Shown: positions 1 to 8,679, counted from the first letter of the stretch. The stretch: DNA of 64,000 nt from UBA1181 sp045601045 (GCA_045601045.1 JAZRZA010000027.1:1-64000), one strand, 5' to 3'. Made by a program: numbers and translations. The notes: generated from the letters alone by a model not told the origin.

Positions 1-267
1 TATTGGTGTCCGCTAAACGGTTCTAAGACCCTTCTTTTACCATTATTAGACTTGTATAAGCCCCATAATCAAGTAAATGCAACGGCTGCCCGGTGAATTT
101 TTTGGTGTATACGGAGCGATTCGAACTAAAAAACGCTCAAATTGCCTGTTTTGGTCTCAATGGACGGATTTTCACTCTTCAGATGTGCAGGTACACATGA
201 AAAGGGTCGGCTGTCCGGCAAACAAACGCATTAAATTTTAGGAATGAAAGTTTAGCGGACACCAATA
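1..267. mobile_element. IS end or MITE bounded by 18-bp inverted repeats
   Basis: Bases 1-18 (TATTGGTGTCCGCTAAAC) return as an exact reverse complement at 250-267. The 232 bases between hold no transposase reading frame that I can recognise. Either this is a complete 267-bp non-autonomous element (MITE), or the left part of the parent IS lies outside the window. An element edge exactly at base 1 suggests that the assembled sequence begins at a repeat. The right repeat abuts the coding frame of a truncated HNH gene, so insertion probably broke that gene. The IS family cannot be named with certainty; the repeat resembles ends seen in Bacteroidota IS4-like elements, which is from memory only. 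Confidence 0.7.
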
Positions 268-656
268 ACGAAAAATACCATTCTCAATTCTACAATCCAG
301 CCCAAATGGGGCAAAGGGTGGAAGAACTCTACGCCGATGAATTCGTAAAAAACAAGAAGGGAATCTTCGAGTATCTACTTGGTGGCGAACAAGACAAAAA
401 ATTGCTTCAAATCCGCATCTTTGAGCCAAGCGTCATCAAGACTGTCTATGCCAAACAGACCAAAGAGGCAGAGGCAAAAGGCGTAAGCAACTGTCCACAC
501 TGCGTGATAGAGAACGGAGCAAACAAATCGAAGATTTGGAAACAATCGGAGATGGACGCCGACCACGTCACCGCCTGGAGCAAAGGAGGTGCGACAGACA
601 TCAGCAACTGCGAAATGCTCTGCTCCACGCATAATCGGGCGAAAGGGAATAAATAA
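268..656 (+). pseudogene. HNH endonuclease, 3' fragment truncated by the element
   Basis: The frame is open across the right inverted repeat and continues as NEKYHSQFYNPAQMG, so coding sequence existed upstream of the first ATG (306). The C-terminal part carries an HNH nuclease signature: a CPHC zinc knuckle near residue 64 of the ATG-initiated product, then MDADHVTAW, SNCEMLCSTHN and a closing RAKGNK. HNH domains of this kind end predicted restriction-like or DUF262-associated DNA nucleases in Bacteroidota. The N-terminal part is missing, so this is most likely a remnant. Translation from ATG 306 would give 116 residues that keep the HNH core. Whether it is expressed cannot be judged here. 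Confidence 0.65.
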
Positions 657-791
657 ACCCCACAAACCTGCGCTTCCCGCGTCCGTAGGACGCCACCTCA
701 CTAACCCCGTACATTGCAGCAAAGCGGAGATGTGCGGGGTGAGAATGTGTCTGCATCGACAAAGGAGATGCTGTCGGTTGGACCCATCAAC

Positions 792-824
792 AAAAAGGGC
801 GGCCGCCTCAACAGCAACCGCCCT
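792..824 (-). terminator. Rho-independent terminator of the efflux operon
   Basis: Read on the minus strand, AGGGCGG (824-818) pairs with CCGCCCT (802-796) and is followed by a run of T. It lies about 40 bases after the stop of the last permease gene and closes the minus-strand operon. No further gene, such as an ATPase, follows in that operon. Confidence 0.75.
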
Positions 825-866
825 CAACCTATTATTAACCTCGTCAAACGAACAGTTTCACGAATT

Positions 867-2060
867 CTACACCGTCTCCGTTTTGACACGATGTCTATAA
901 ACCAGCGTCGCCAGAACAAAGTAAACGCAGATCTGAGCCATCAAACCGATGCACTCCAGACGTAAATCCGGCAAGGTGGCACCCATTGAATTGATCTTCA
1001 CAAAGCCCTGCAATCCGAAAGTGGATGGAAAGAGATAACTGATGGCCTTCCAGTACCAAGGCACCGCGCATCCAGGCCAAGAAAGACCAGAGATGAAGAG
1101 GAATATCAACGAAGTGAAAGCCACCAAGATATAGGCCGTCTCTTTCTCCTTCACAAAGACACTGATGGACATGCCAAAGAAGATGCAAGCCGTCAGATAT
1201 GGAAGCATAAAGGCGATGATATTCAACGGATCACCCATACGAGGCAAATTGAACACGGAAGGGATCACCCACAATAGGTAAACGCTCATCACGCCGTAGA
1301 ACATCATATAGCAAAGCGCCTTTCCGAAAATAATGCGGAACGAGCCTCTACGATTGCGCATAATCGGTGCGAGGGTGTGATACATCTTCTTGTCGTAAAC
1401 ACTGCCTGAGAGGGCACAAATACCTATAATCAGCGTCTGCTGAATCAAGAGCATCAAGAAGCCAGGAATCAAGAAACTGGCAAAACCACTCTTTGGGTTG
1501 AAGAAAGCGACATCCTTGTACTCGATCGGTGTCGTGGAGACCTCCTCCTCGCGGGCAGTCGCGCCGCTCATATCACGCACCTGGATATCCTTGTTCATCT
1601 CCAAAGAGACCTCCGTGGCAGTCAACAGAAAGCACTTGTAGTACAAAAGACTGGTCATATCGGAGTAGAGTTGCACATAGGCGTGCCTCTTATGGGCCAA
1701 AGCGCTTGAAAACTCACGAGGGAAAACCATGATGCCGAAAGCCTCACGTCGGCGCAACGCCTCCTTCGCCTCCTCCATATTGGCACAGACACCTACCACC
1801 TCCACATCAGGCGACGCATCGCACATTCTTCTGAACTCACGCGTCTCGGGAGAGTTGCAATAGTCCACCACCACCATCTTCGCTTCACGCGCCACCTCGT
1901 TGTTATAGATCAAACTATATATGACGGGATAGATGAGCGGAGCCACAATAAAGAGCATCAGAATCGCATTGTCGTGGATGATGAGCGAAAACTCATCACG
2001 CCAGACGACCAAAAGATCGGATAACCCCTCCTTTATTTGTTTGAAAAATCTATTTATCAT
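867..2060 (-). CDS. ABC-2 type multidrug efflux permease (second permease)
   Basis: A 397-residue inner-membrane protein with the ABC-2 permease layout (YhiH/YbhR type). It has one N-terminal membrane segment (about residues 30-50), a large extracytoplasmic domain (about 55-205), and five or six C-terminal membrane segments from about residue 210. It is the last gene of a minus-strand operon after MarR, TolC, HlyD and a sister permease, 23 bases downstream of the sister. It probably forms a heterodimer with the sister and passes substrates to HlyD and TolC. No Walker motifs are present and no ATPase gene lies in the operon. The substrate is unknown. Confidence 0.85.
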   Translation of the reverse strand: MINRFFKQIKEGLSDLLVVWRDEFSLIIHDNAILMLFIVAPLIYPVIYSLIYNNEVAREAKMVVVDYCNSPETREFRRMCDASPDVEVVGVCANMEEAKEALRRREAFGIMVFPREFSSALAHKRHAYVQLYSDMTSLLYYKCFLLTATEVSLEMNKDIQVRDMSGATAREEEVSTTPIEYKDVAFFNPKSGFASFLIPGFLMLLIQQTLIIGICALSGSVYDKKMYHTLAPIMRNRRGSFRIIFGKALCYMMFYGVMSVYLLWVIPSVFNLPRMGDPLNIIAFMLPYLTACIFFGMSISVFVKEKETAYILVAFTSLIFLFISGLSWPGCAVPWYWKAISYLFPSTFGLQGFVKINSMGATLPDLRLECIGLMAQICVYFVLATLVYRHRVKTETV

Positions 2061-2083
2061 ATCAACTATCTTTAATCACCTTC

Positions 2084-3259
2084 CTACGCCTTGTAAACAC
2101 TATTCAAGTAAACATTACGTAACCTAAACGTCATCATCATCGGCAGGAACAAAAAGATCAGCAAAGCGACATAAGATGGCCATACATAGTGAAAAGAATA
2201 GCCATTTAAGCCATTGTTCGCATAGAGGACAAAATAGTGCCTCAACGGGAAGAAATTAGCAGCGATCTGAAGTGCACGAGGCATCTCCCCCACAGGGAAT
2301 GTGAATCCGCTAATGGAGAATGACAACATCGTGATGAAGGCCGAGAAACTCAACGAAATACTCATAATCGGAGCCAAAGCATAGAGGAAGATACCCAATG
2401 CCTGTGAAGCCCAAACCAACAAGTAAGAGAGGAGCAACATATTCGCCATCCCACTGTTACAAGGGAATCCCATGAAACGATAGAGAACCACATCATAGAA
2501 CGTCGCCATCAACATGAAAGTCAACGTATAAGGAGCCAACTTTCCCACCAGGAGGGTAAAAATATCATTGCCCGCCATGGAGAGCACCTCACGGGAGCGT
2601 TGTTCCTTCACCTCGGAACCCAAGACATAGACAGTCAGCATCACGATGATCACACTCAAAAGGCCCGGCAATAAGACATTGCACAAGTAGATCGCATAAT
2701 TCACCTGCGGATTGCCCAATGGATGGGAATCTATCACAATTGGTTGCAGATCGATCATCGCTTGCTCCATCGTCTCACCCTTCGCCAGTCTCAATTCACG
2801 GCCGACCGCGGCCGATCCCAAGACAGAGAGTGTCTTCATATCACGGAAGAGCATAGAACCCGCCACAATGTACGAGTTGTTCGTATAGAACGACACCTTG
2901 GGTTGTCTGAACGACAAAACATCGTGTTCAAAACCACTTGGGATATAATAGATACCATATATCTCTCCCCGTTGCATCATCTTCCTCGCCTCCGCGAAAT
3001 CCTTGGCGTGCACCACGACATCCGTCTGCTTAAAGGCGTCCAACTGACGGGACAATCGGCGGGACAGAGCAGAATTATCCGCATCCACCACCGCAGTCGG
3101 GATCTCCTTAGGAAGTCCCTCATCCATCAGCGAGAGGAAGAAGAAGAGAGAGAATACGGGTATGATAATCATGCAAAAGAGATAGAGTCGACGCGATACA
3201 ATACGCCTCCCCTCCCGCTTCATGATCATCCATATTCTATTTAACGTCGCGTTTTTCAT
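2084..3259 (-). CDS. ABC-2 type multidrug efflux permease (first permease)
   Basis: A 391-residue paralogue of the next gene with the same plan: an N-terminal membrane anchor (about residues 22-45), an extracytoplasmic domain containing a PTAVVDAD-type strand typical of YhgE/YbhS-like ABC-2 permeases, then about six membrane segments. Its ATG overlaps the stop codon of the HlyD gene (ATGA, 3256-3259), which indicates translational coupling. Together with the following permease it would form the inner-membrane part of a tripartite exporter. I see no nucleotide-binding domain. Confidence 0.85.
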   Translation of the reverse strand: MKNATLNRIWMIMKREGRRIVSRRLYLFCMIIIPVFSLFFFLSLMDEGLPKEIPTAVVDADNSALSRRLSRQLDAFKQTDVVVHAKDFAEARKMMQRGEIYGIYYIPSGFEHDVLSFRQPKVSFYTNNSYIVAGSMLFRDMKTLSVLGSAAVGRELRLAKGETMEQAMIDLQPIVIDSHPLGNPQVNYAIYLCNVLLPGLLSVIIVMLTVYVLGSEVKEQRSREVLSMAGNDIFTLLVGKLAPYTLTFMLMATFYDVVLYRFMGFPCNSGMANMLLLSYLLVWASQALGIFLYALAPIMSISLSFSAFITMLSFSISGFTFPVGEMPRALQIAANFFPLRHYFVLYANNGLNGYSFHYVWPSYVALLIFLFLPMMMTFRLRNVYLNSVYKA

Positions 3260-4254
3260 CGTTTCACGATTACTGACATACCAGAAACCAAGCCCTCCAC
3301 CTTTTCAGTCGGAACGGCACGAATCTCAAAAGTCTTGGAATCGAACTCACCAGCCACCTTGGTAGCCTTCCAAGCGGCGAATGATCCCATGTCTTTCACA
3401 TAGTTTACCTTCAAAGAGATCTCCTTATTCCTCAAAGCAGGAACAAAAGCGGTGAATTCAGCACCCTCCAAGAAGTCCGCGCAATCCTTCTCGCGCAAAT
3501 TGAATGTCACCCAAACATCCGCCGTATCAATCACATTCATGATCGGAGCTCCTGAGCCCACCAACTCACCTCTTTGAGGGAATATCTCGCTGATCTTACC
3601 AGAAATGGGAGAGGTCAAGACCGTTTCTGAGATATAGGAACGAACCTCCGCAACGGCACCCTTCGCTCTTTTCAATTGAGCCAAGGCAGCATCTTTATCC
3701 TCTTGGTCCGCACCACGCATCGCCATGTCATATTGAGATTTAGCGGCCTGCTCAGTAGCTAACATCGCCTTGTAGTTAGCCTCCGCCTCATCTCTCTTTT
3801 GCGCAGGAACAACGCCTTGCTCGTAAACCTTTTGGACACGTTCATAAGAGGCCTTTGCCACATCTAATCCAGCCTTCGCCTTTTGCCACATCTCGTAAGC
3901 GGCCTTGATTTGCTCATCGCTCGCGCCACGCAAAGCCTTCTGGTTCACTGCGGAAGCAGCTTTCTCCGCCGCACGTGCCTGTGACAATTTCGCCTCAATC
4001 TCCGGGCTGTTCAAAAGCACCAAGGTGTCGCCTTCTGAAATATATTGACCCTCCTTCACCGTAAACTTCTCGATACGGGCAGGAATCTTTCCTGAAATAC
4101 GAAGTTCCGTGAACTCCACCTCTCCTTGGATAATCTCCTTGTCTGGTTTAATCATAAAGACACCCACCAAAACCACACCTGCCACTAGGGCGAGTAAAAC
4201 GACAAATGCCACTAGCATATTGACGTCTTTGTTTAAATTATTGAACTTACTCAT
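3256..4254 (-). CDS. HlyD-family membrane fusion protein
   Basis: A 332-residue periplasmic adaptor. It has one N-terminal membrane segment (about residues 13-33), a biotinyl-lipoyl-like half-motif (IPARIEKFTVKEGQYISEGD, about 54-73), a long alpha-helical hairpin rich in Ala, Lys and Glu (about 85-200), the returning half-motif (LTSPISGKISEIFPQRGELV) and a beta-barrel domain. It links the inner-membrane permeases to the TolC channel. It sits between the TolC gene (13 bases upstream) and the permeases (4-base overlap), so the four structural genes form one unit. EmrA/YbhG-like adaptors are the closest class. Confidence 0.9.
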   Translation of the reverse strand: MSKFNNLNKDVNMLVAFVVLLALVAGVVLVGVFMIKPDKEIIQGEVEFTELRISGKIPARIEKFTVKEGQYISEGDTLVLLNSPEIEAKLSQARAAEKAASAVNQKALRGASDEQIKAAYEMWQKAKAGLDVAKASYERVQKVYEQGVVPAQKRDEAEANYKAMLATEQAAKSQYDMAMRGADQEDKDAALAQLKRAKGAVAEVRSYISETVLTSPISGKISEIFPQRGELVGSGAPIMNVIDTADVWVTFNLREKDCADFLEGAEFTAFVPALRNKEISLKVNYVKDMGSFAAWKATKVAGEFDSKTFEIRAVPTEKVEGLVSGMSVIVKR

Positions 4255-4267
4255 TTTATATTTTTTA

Positions 4268-5800
4268 TTACTTACCTAATTTTCCAATAGCCTTTTGGTA
4301 ATTGATCTCACTCATCTTCGCCTCGATTTCCGCATCTATCTTGTCTGAATTAGCCGCCAACCAAGCGGTCTGCGCCTCCAACAAATTAGAAGCAGGGATC
4401 ACACCCTCCTTGAAACCGATAGTCGCATAGCGAAGGTTCTCGTCCGCACGCTCCAAATTTCGCTTGGAAACCTCCCACTTACGAATCGCTTCGGAATGCT
4501 TGAAAGAGGATTGACTCACTTGCAATTCAATCTTCTCCTTCACATCCTCCTCCTTGTATTGCGCGATCCTTGTTTCGCATTTTGCCGCTTTCAAAGTATA
4601 GATGTTCTCGCCCCAGTGGAGCAACGGAACATTCACCATTACGCCCACATGCCAGTCAAAACCAAACTTGGTTTCAAAGCCATTTTTTGCGGAAGGGTTC
4701 GTTCCCGTATAGTTACCGAACAAAGCCACTGTAGGCATCAATGCGGCACGCTCCACCTTCTCTTTTTGCTTGTAGATATTTTGGGCCAGTTCCAAACTAC
4801 GTACCTCGGTTCTGCTATTGTAAACATCGTTGATATCACAAGGTTCCGCCTCTACGATTTCAATGGACCCGCCATTCTCATCCGCCAAAGAGAAATCCTC
4901 ATCCAAAGACAAGCCACAATATTGAGCCAAGAGCATTTTGGAGAGATTAATGCCATTATCCACCTTAAAGAGCGTCATTTCCGCCTCATTTCGCTTCACT
5001 GAGACAGTCAATTCATCCGCCTTAGTCGCCAAACCCGACTCTATCAGATTCGTCACATCCTGTTGCATCTTATCCAAGAGCTTGACCAAAGACTCCACCG
5101 CCTTCTTTTTGTTGTTGAGAGAGACGATTTGCCAATAAGCGCCATCCACCTGGACAAGGATATCCTCCTTCTGGGTATTCATCTTGCTTTGCGCTAATTG
5201 CTTCTTCAACTCGGTGATCTTGTTGTAAGCCACAATCTTTCCGCCCATAAAAACGGGTTGGGTCAAATTCAAGGAGGCGACGAAAATATTGCGGGTATCA
5301 AATTCCAACTCCTCCTTCGGAATCGTAGTGTACTCCTTCCATTGCAACTTTTCTGGATTCTTTCGAGGGTCGAATGGGAGACCATTCTCATCAAGCGGAG
5401 CCGGTGAGCCATTCACTAAAGCCCACTTGTTATTCAATTGATTACTTGCAATGGTGATATTACCACTCTGATCCACCTGCATGGTAGGCATAGCGAACCC
5501 GAATCCATTTGAGGAAACCGTTCCAATCGGCAAGTAAAGATCCTCACCTACCAAGGACAATTTATCACCATTACGCACATAAGCGCCCTTGATGCTAAGA
5601 TCCGGGAAATACTTCGTGCGGGCGGCTTTGCGCTCATAGGCGGCCTTCTCAACTTCCGCTTGAGCGATCTTCTGCTCTTTGTTGTTCTTCAACGCCAAAT
5701 CACGGCACTCTTCCAGCGTATAAACAGCGGATTGCGCCCACAAGAATGATGAGGCCAACAAAGAACCCACAGTTAGATACAAACTCTTTTTCATTATCAT
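4268..5800 (-). CDS. TolC-family outer-membrane efflux protein
   Basis: A 510-residue outer-membrane factor with a signal peptide (M3 KKSLYLTV to FLWAQS, cleaved near residue 23). It has two repeats of the TolC plan, long heptad-rich helices around a beta-barrel insertion: YTLEECRDLALKNNKEQKIA marks the first half, and the second half ends in a helix with NLLEAQTAWLAANSDKIDAE. It provides the exit duct for the HlyD/ABC-2 exporter encoded downstream. Translation could start at residue 1 or 3. Only three bases separate it from marR. Confidence 0.9.
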   Translation of the reverse strand: MIMKKSLYLTVGSLLASSFLWAQSAVYTLEECRDLALKNNKEQKIAQAEVEKAAYERKAARTKYFPDLSIKGAYVRNGDKLSLVGEDLYLPIGTVSSNGFGFAMPTMQVDQSGNITIASNQLNNKWALVNGSPAPLDENGLPFDPRKNPEKLQWKEYTTIPKEELEFDTRNIFVASLNLTQPVFMGGKIVAYNKITELKKQLAQSKMNTQKEDILVQVDGAYWQIVSLNNKKKAVESLVKLLDKMQQDVTNLIESGLATKADELTVSVKRNEAEMTLFKVDNGINLSKMLLAQYCGLSLDEDFSLADENGGSIEIVEAEPCDINDVYNSRTEVRSLELAQNIYKQKEKVERAALMPTVALFGNYTGTNPSAKNGFETKFGFDWHVGVMVNVPLLHWGENIYTLKAAKCETRIAQYKEEDVKEKIELQVSQSSFKHSEAIRKWEVSKRNLERADENLRYATIGFKEGVIPASNLLEAQTAWLAANSDKIDAEIEAKMSEINYQKAIGKLGK

Positions 5801-5803
5801 ATA

Positions 5804-6280
5804 TTACTTAACACCTTCATTCTCCTCACTTTCACGGAGGTTATTAAACACTCGTCCAAGTAAATCTATCGCCGTTTGGATTTCAGCGTCGGAAAGTCCC
5901 TTAAAACAAGTCTTCATCGTGCTCAAAGTGGCTTCACGTACCAAATCATGGCACTTGACACCTTTCTCCGTCAAATGAATATGATTGGATCTCCTGTCCG
6001 TGTCGCTGGTTTCTCGCTCCACCAACCCCTGCTTCTCCATATTCTGGATCAGACGGGTAACACTCGGACGGTCGCGGAAGGTTGCCTCCGCCAAGGCGTT
6101 CTGCGTCTGGCTGGTACCATCCATTCTCACCCATAGACACATCAAAATAGACCACTGTTCAGGGGTGATATCTTCACCCGTCTTCTTAATGCAACGCGCC
6201 AAATGGCGGTTAATCGCATTCGAAACTTTACCGCTAATCACAGCGAAAGCCAACTCTAAATCCTTAACGTATTTCTCCAT
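5804..6280 (-). CDS. MarR-family transcriptional regulator of the efflux operon
   Basis: A 158-residue MarR protein with the winged helix at about residues 40-110. The recognition helix follows LAEATFRDRPSVTRLIQNME, and the wing contains the family motif DTDRRSNHIHLTEKG. It is the first gene of the operon and is followed at once by tolC, so it very likely controls its own operon. Its promoter carries two palindromes of the form TTGT-N4-ACAA, one lying between the -33 and -7 elements. That arrangement suits a ligand-released autorepressor. The ligand is unknown. Confidence 0.9.
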   Translation of the reverse strand: MEKYVKDLELAFAVISGKVSNAINRHLARCIKKTGEDITPEQWSILMCLWVRMDGTSQTQNALAEATFRDRPSVTRLIQNMEKQGLVERETSDTDRRSNHIHLTEKGVKCHDLVREATLSTMKTCFKGLSDAEIQTAIDLLGRVFNNLRESEENEGVK

Positions 6281-6301
6281 TGTTCTATTTTTTTATCACC
6301 G

Positions 6302-6330
6302 CAAAGTTAGTTGTTTAGACAACACAACAA
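6302..6330 (-). promoter_or_regulatory. Promoter of the marR-efflux operon
   Basis: On the minus strand a TAACTTTG element (6309-6302) matches the Bacteroidota -7 consensus TAnnTTTG. A TTG lies about 18 bases upstream (near 6330). The predicted start near 6297 leaves a leader of under 20 bases before the marR ATG. Confidence 0.7.
6311..6322. promoter_or_regulatory. Probable MarR operator 1
   Basis: TTGTTTAGACAA, a TTGT-N4-ACAA palindrome in the spacer between the -33 and -7 elements of the marR promoter. A protein bound here would block RNA polymerase. A second copy of the same pattern lies 40 bases away. Confidence 0.65.
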
Positions 6331-6350
6331 TCTTAAATAAACTTAAATTA

Positions 6351-6362
6351 TTGTCGCGACAA
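6351..6362. promoter_or_regulatory. Probable MarR operator 2
   Basis: TTGTCGCGACAA, a perfect 12-base palindrome with the same TTGT-N4-ACAA outer half-sites as operator 1, 40 bases upstream of it (centre to centre, close to four helical turns). The spacing would put two dimers on the same face of the DNA. Confidence 0.65.
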
Positions 6363-6644
6363 CATAACGATTGATATTTTTTAAGAATTCACAGAAATCA
6401 AATTCCATCAAAACCACGGCGCGGAAAATGGTCCCACAAGGAAAATTTATTCGAAAAATAGTTGCGCATCAGAGAATTTCGTCATATATTGTAAACAGAA
6501 AATGGGAACAAAGACTGCAAATAGCATCTCGCAAGAGATCAACAAGGCGCAAACAAAGCCGCGAGACGGCGAATAGAAAATAGAATAGATAGTATAAACT
6601 ATATATCAATTAAAGAGTAAGCGAAGACTATTGAATTTTTGTCG
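6363..6644. other. Gene-free interval between marR and the candidate RNA
   Basis: AT-rich in its distal half. One short plus-strand open frame (6371-6583, 70 codons, mostly Lys, Arg and Ser) has no recognisable domain, no good promoter and skewed composition, so I do not call it. No tRNA fold or repeat was seen. The interval ends at the candidate small RNA. Confidence 0.5.
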
Positions 6645-6722
6645 CCTATATTTAAAGTATACCAAGGACGGCAGACGTCCGTATAGAACCATCGAGGGAA
6701 ACCGCCCGATGGTTCTTTTTTT
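6645..6722 (+). ncRNA. Candidate small RNA of about 75 nt with two hairpins
   Basis: Hairpin 1 has stem GGACG/CGTCC (6666-6670/6676-6680), extended after a 3-base bulge by TATAC/GTATA (6658-6662/6681-6685). Hairpin 2 is a 10-bp perfect stem (6685-6694/6707-6716) followed by a run of seven T, a textbook intrinsic terminator. No coding gene precedes the terminator on this strand, so a short untranslated transcript is the simplest reading. A one-mismatch -7 element (AATTTTTG, 6634-6641) lies just upstream. Start site and function are inferred. Confidence 0.4.
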
Positions 6723-6750
6723 GTATTATAGAGATTTGTTACTACCTTTG
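6721..6750 (+). promoter_or_regulatory. Promoter of the 6780 lipoprotein gene
   Basis: TTG (6721-6723), a 19-base spacer, then TACCTTTG (6743-6750), a full match to the Bacteroidota housekeeping consensus. The -33 element lies in the T-run of the preceding terminator. Confidence 0.75.
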
Positions 6751-6779
6751 CCTTATTAGGACCATAAAATATTTATTAT

Positions 6780-7274
6780 ATGAAAAAGAGTATAATCATT
6801 TTCTCCGCAGCGCTAATGCTCATTAGCGTCGGATGCAAGGAAAACGCATATAAAACTTACGAGAACCCTACTTTCCACATAGAGTACCCCAAGACATGGG
6901 ATGCTGAAGATAGCATTTTCGAAGTGCTTCCTTTCGCCGCTTACGGTCCAACCCAAATGGTGGCCATCAGGACTCGTTTGCTGGACAGTGTTCCTGAAGA
7001 GGAGCGAAATCTAGACGCGTTCGCGCAATCCCGCATTACGGATTTCGAGCAAAACATAGTGGATTTCAATCTGCAACAGTTGGAGAAGGTGGAGGATGGC
7101 GTCATTCTTCACTATTCAAGCGGAAAAAAGGAGAGCGAGACTTCCAACTATTATGAAACCTTGATGAAACTAACCATGAAGGGAAACAAATTCTACGGTA
7201 TCAGCTGCGAGGCCGCCAACGATGCGGAGAAAGACACTGCCGACCACATCGTCAGATCTTTCTGCTTGAAGTAA
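6780..7274 (+). CDS. Hypothetical lipoprotein
   Basis: A 164-residue protein with a lipoprotein signal (MKKSIIIFSAALMLISVGC, lipobox SVGC, Cys19), so probably anchored to a membrane facing the periplasm or outside. The mature part begins with YENPTFHIEYPKTWD, a short-strand pattern seen in PsbP-like folds that bind or chaperone other proteins; that resemblance is weak. It has its own promoter. Its last 23 bases overlap the 3' end of the convergent symporter gene. No specific function can be given. Confidence 0.75.
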   Translation: MKKSIIIFSAALMLISVGCKENAYKTYENPTFHIEYPKTWDAEDSIFEVLPFAAYGPTQMVAIRTRLLDSVPEEERNLDAFAQSRITDFEQNIVDFNLQQLEKVEDGVILHYSSGKKESETSNYYETLMKLTMKGNKFYGISCEAANDAEKDTADHIVRSFCLK

Positions 7275-8679
7275 TCAATCGAAGCATCCAAACGCCCACA
7301 TAGGTCATAAGGCCATTTAAAAGCAAGAGTTCGTACCCCATCTCGTAAGAGAAGGCGGTACGAATTTTCATTGATACGCCATAGGAGATAAAGGGTGAGA
7401 GAATCGCCACCAACAGCACCCACTTGGAAGAGAAGGATCCCCTCTTATGAATGATGGCGTAGGCGAACATACCCAAGAGCGGTCCATAGAGATAGGAGAC
7501 CAACTGGTAAATCAAATCTATGGCATGGTTACTATGGATGAAATTCAAGGCAATCACCAAAGCACCCACACAGACGGCCACAGCCAAATGGACCTTATGA
7601 CGGAAGGAGGCGTCAATTTTACCCGCCTCCCGGCCAAGTATATCTTGGATGAAAGAGGTGGTCATTGCCGTCATCGCGGAATCAACACTCGAAAGTGAAG
7701 AGGCCAACATACCCACGGAGAAACAGGCCATCGCCCAGAAACCTGTCTGCTTCACGAAATAGGGCAGCAACCCGTCACCCACCGCAGGCAAGCTATCAAC
7801 CCCATAATAGGAGGAGATCAGTAGCCCCAGGACAAGGAAAAGCAAATTAACCGGAATAAAAATCAGGGCGTAGGACATCATATTACGTTGCGCTTCGCGC
7901 AAAGAACGGCAAGAGAGGTTCTTCTGAATCATATCTTGGTCTAAACCAGTCATCACAATCACCACAAAAGCGCCACTGACGAATTGCTTCCAGAAATAGC
8001 TGCGGCTACTCCAATCCTCGAAGTTGAAAATCTTGGAATAGGCAGACTCCTTCACAAAACGGAATCCCTCCATCATATCCATCCCCGTCGCTTCCAAAGC
8101 GGAGCGGAAAAGCAAAAACAACGTCGTAACCATTACAACGGTCTGCAAAAGATCGGTCCACACCACCGCCTTGATACCACTCTTATAGGTATAGAGATAG
8201 ACAAAAAGAAGGCATAACGCGACAAACAAAGGATATGGCACACCTTGGAGATCCACCATTTGAAAGAGGACATAAGCCGCCACATAAAATTTCACGGAAG
8301 AGCCCAGTAATTTATTCAGTAGGAAAAATAGCGAGCCCGTCCATCTCCCCACTCGTCCCAGCTTGGATTCCAAGAAGGCGTAGATGGAGACATTGCCTGA
8401 ATTGTAATAGATGGGCAACAATAGATAGGCCACTACCACATAACCTAGCAGAAAGCCGAAAACCATCTGCATATAAGTGAAAGCGGTAGAAGGCACCCAG
8501 CCAGGAACCGAGACAAAGGAAACACCTGAAACAGAGGCTCCGACCATTCCAACCGCCACTGCCCACCAAGGAGAACGCCGATTCCCCAAAAAGAAATCGG
8601 CGTCACTATCATTTCCGCCCGCACGTTTTGAAACGCCAACGAGCAAGCATAAATAAACGAGTAAAAGCGCTATAAGCAT
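7252..8679 (-). CDS. Sodium:solute symporter (SSS family)
   Basis: A 475-residue inner-membrane carrier of the SSS/SLC5 type with about 13 membrane segments. Visible family signatures are the unwound first core helix region (GMVGASVSGVSFVSVPGW, about residues 43-60), the sodium-site stretch in the middle of the protein (VMTGLDQDMIQKNLSCRSL) and SVGMLASSLSSVDSAMTAMT further on. It would import a small organic solute such as a sugar, amino acid or carboxylate with Na+; the substrate is not evident. It lies 27 bases after yidC on the same strand and is probably read from the yidC promoter. Its 3' end overlaps the convergent lipoprotein gene by 23 bases. Confidence 0.88.
   Translation of the reverse strand: MLIALLLVYLCLLVGVSKRAGGNDSDADFFLGNRRSPWWAVAVGMVGASVSGVSFVSVPGWVPSTAFTYMQMVFGFLLGYVVVAYLLLPIYYNSGNVSIYAFLESKLGRVGRWTGSLFFLLNKLLGSSVKFYVAAYVLFQMVDLQGVPYPLFVALCLLFVYLYTYKSGIKAVVWTDLLQTVVMVTTLFLLFRSALEATGMDMMEGFRFVKESAYSKIFNFEDWSSRSYFWKQFVSGAFVVIVMTGLDQDMIQKNLSCRSLREAQRNMMSYALIFIPVNLLFLVLGLLISSYYGVDSLPAVGDGLLPYFVKQTGFWAMACFSVGMLASSLSSVDSAMTAMTTSFIQDILGREAGKIDASFRHKVHLAVAVCVGALVIALNFIHSNHAIDLIYQLVSYLYGPLLGMFAYAIIHKRGSFSSKWVLLVAILSPFISYGVSMKIRTAFSYEMGYELLLLNGLMTYVGVWMLRLITSSRKI

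Noticed and set aside
375..827. 150-codon minus-strand open frame over the HNH fragment
   Set aside because: It overlaps the HNH zinc-knuckle coding region on the other strand, has no recognisable motif and includes the operon terminator.
6371..6583. 70-codon plus-strand open frame between marR and the 6780 lipoprotein
   Set aside because: Composition is almost only Lys, Arg, Ser and Gln, no domain or initiation signal is seen, and it overlaps the operator region edge. More likely chance.
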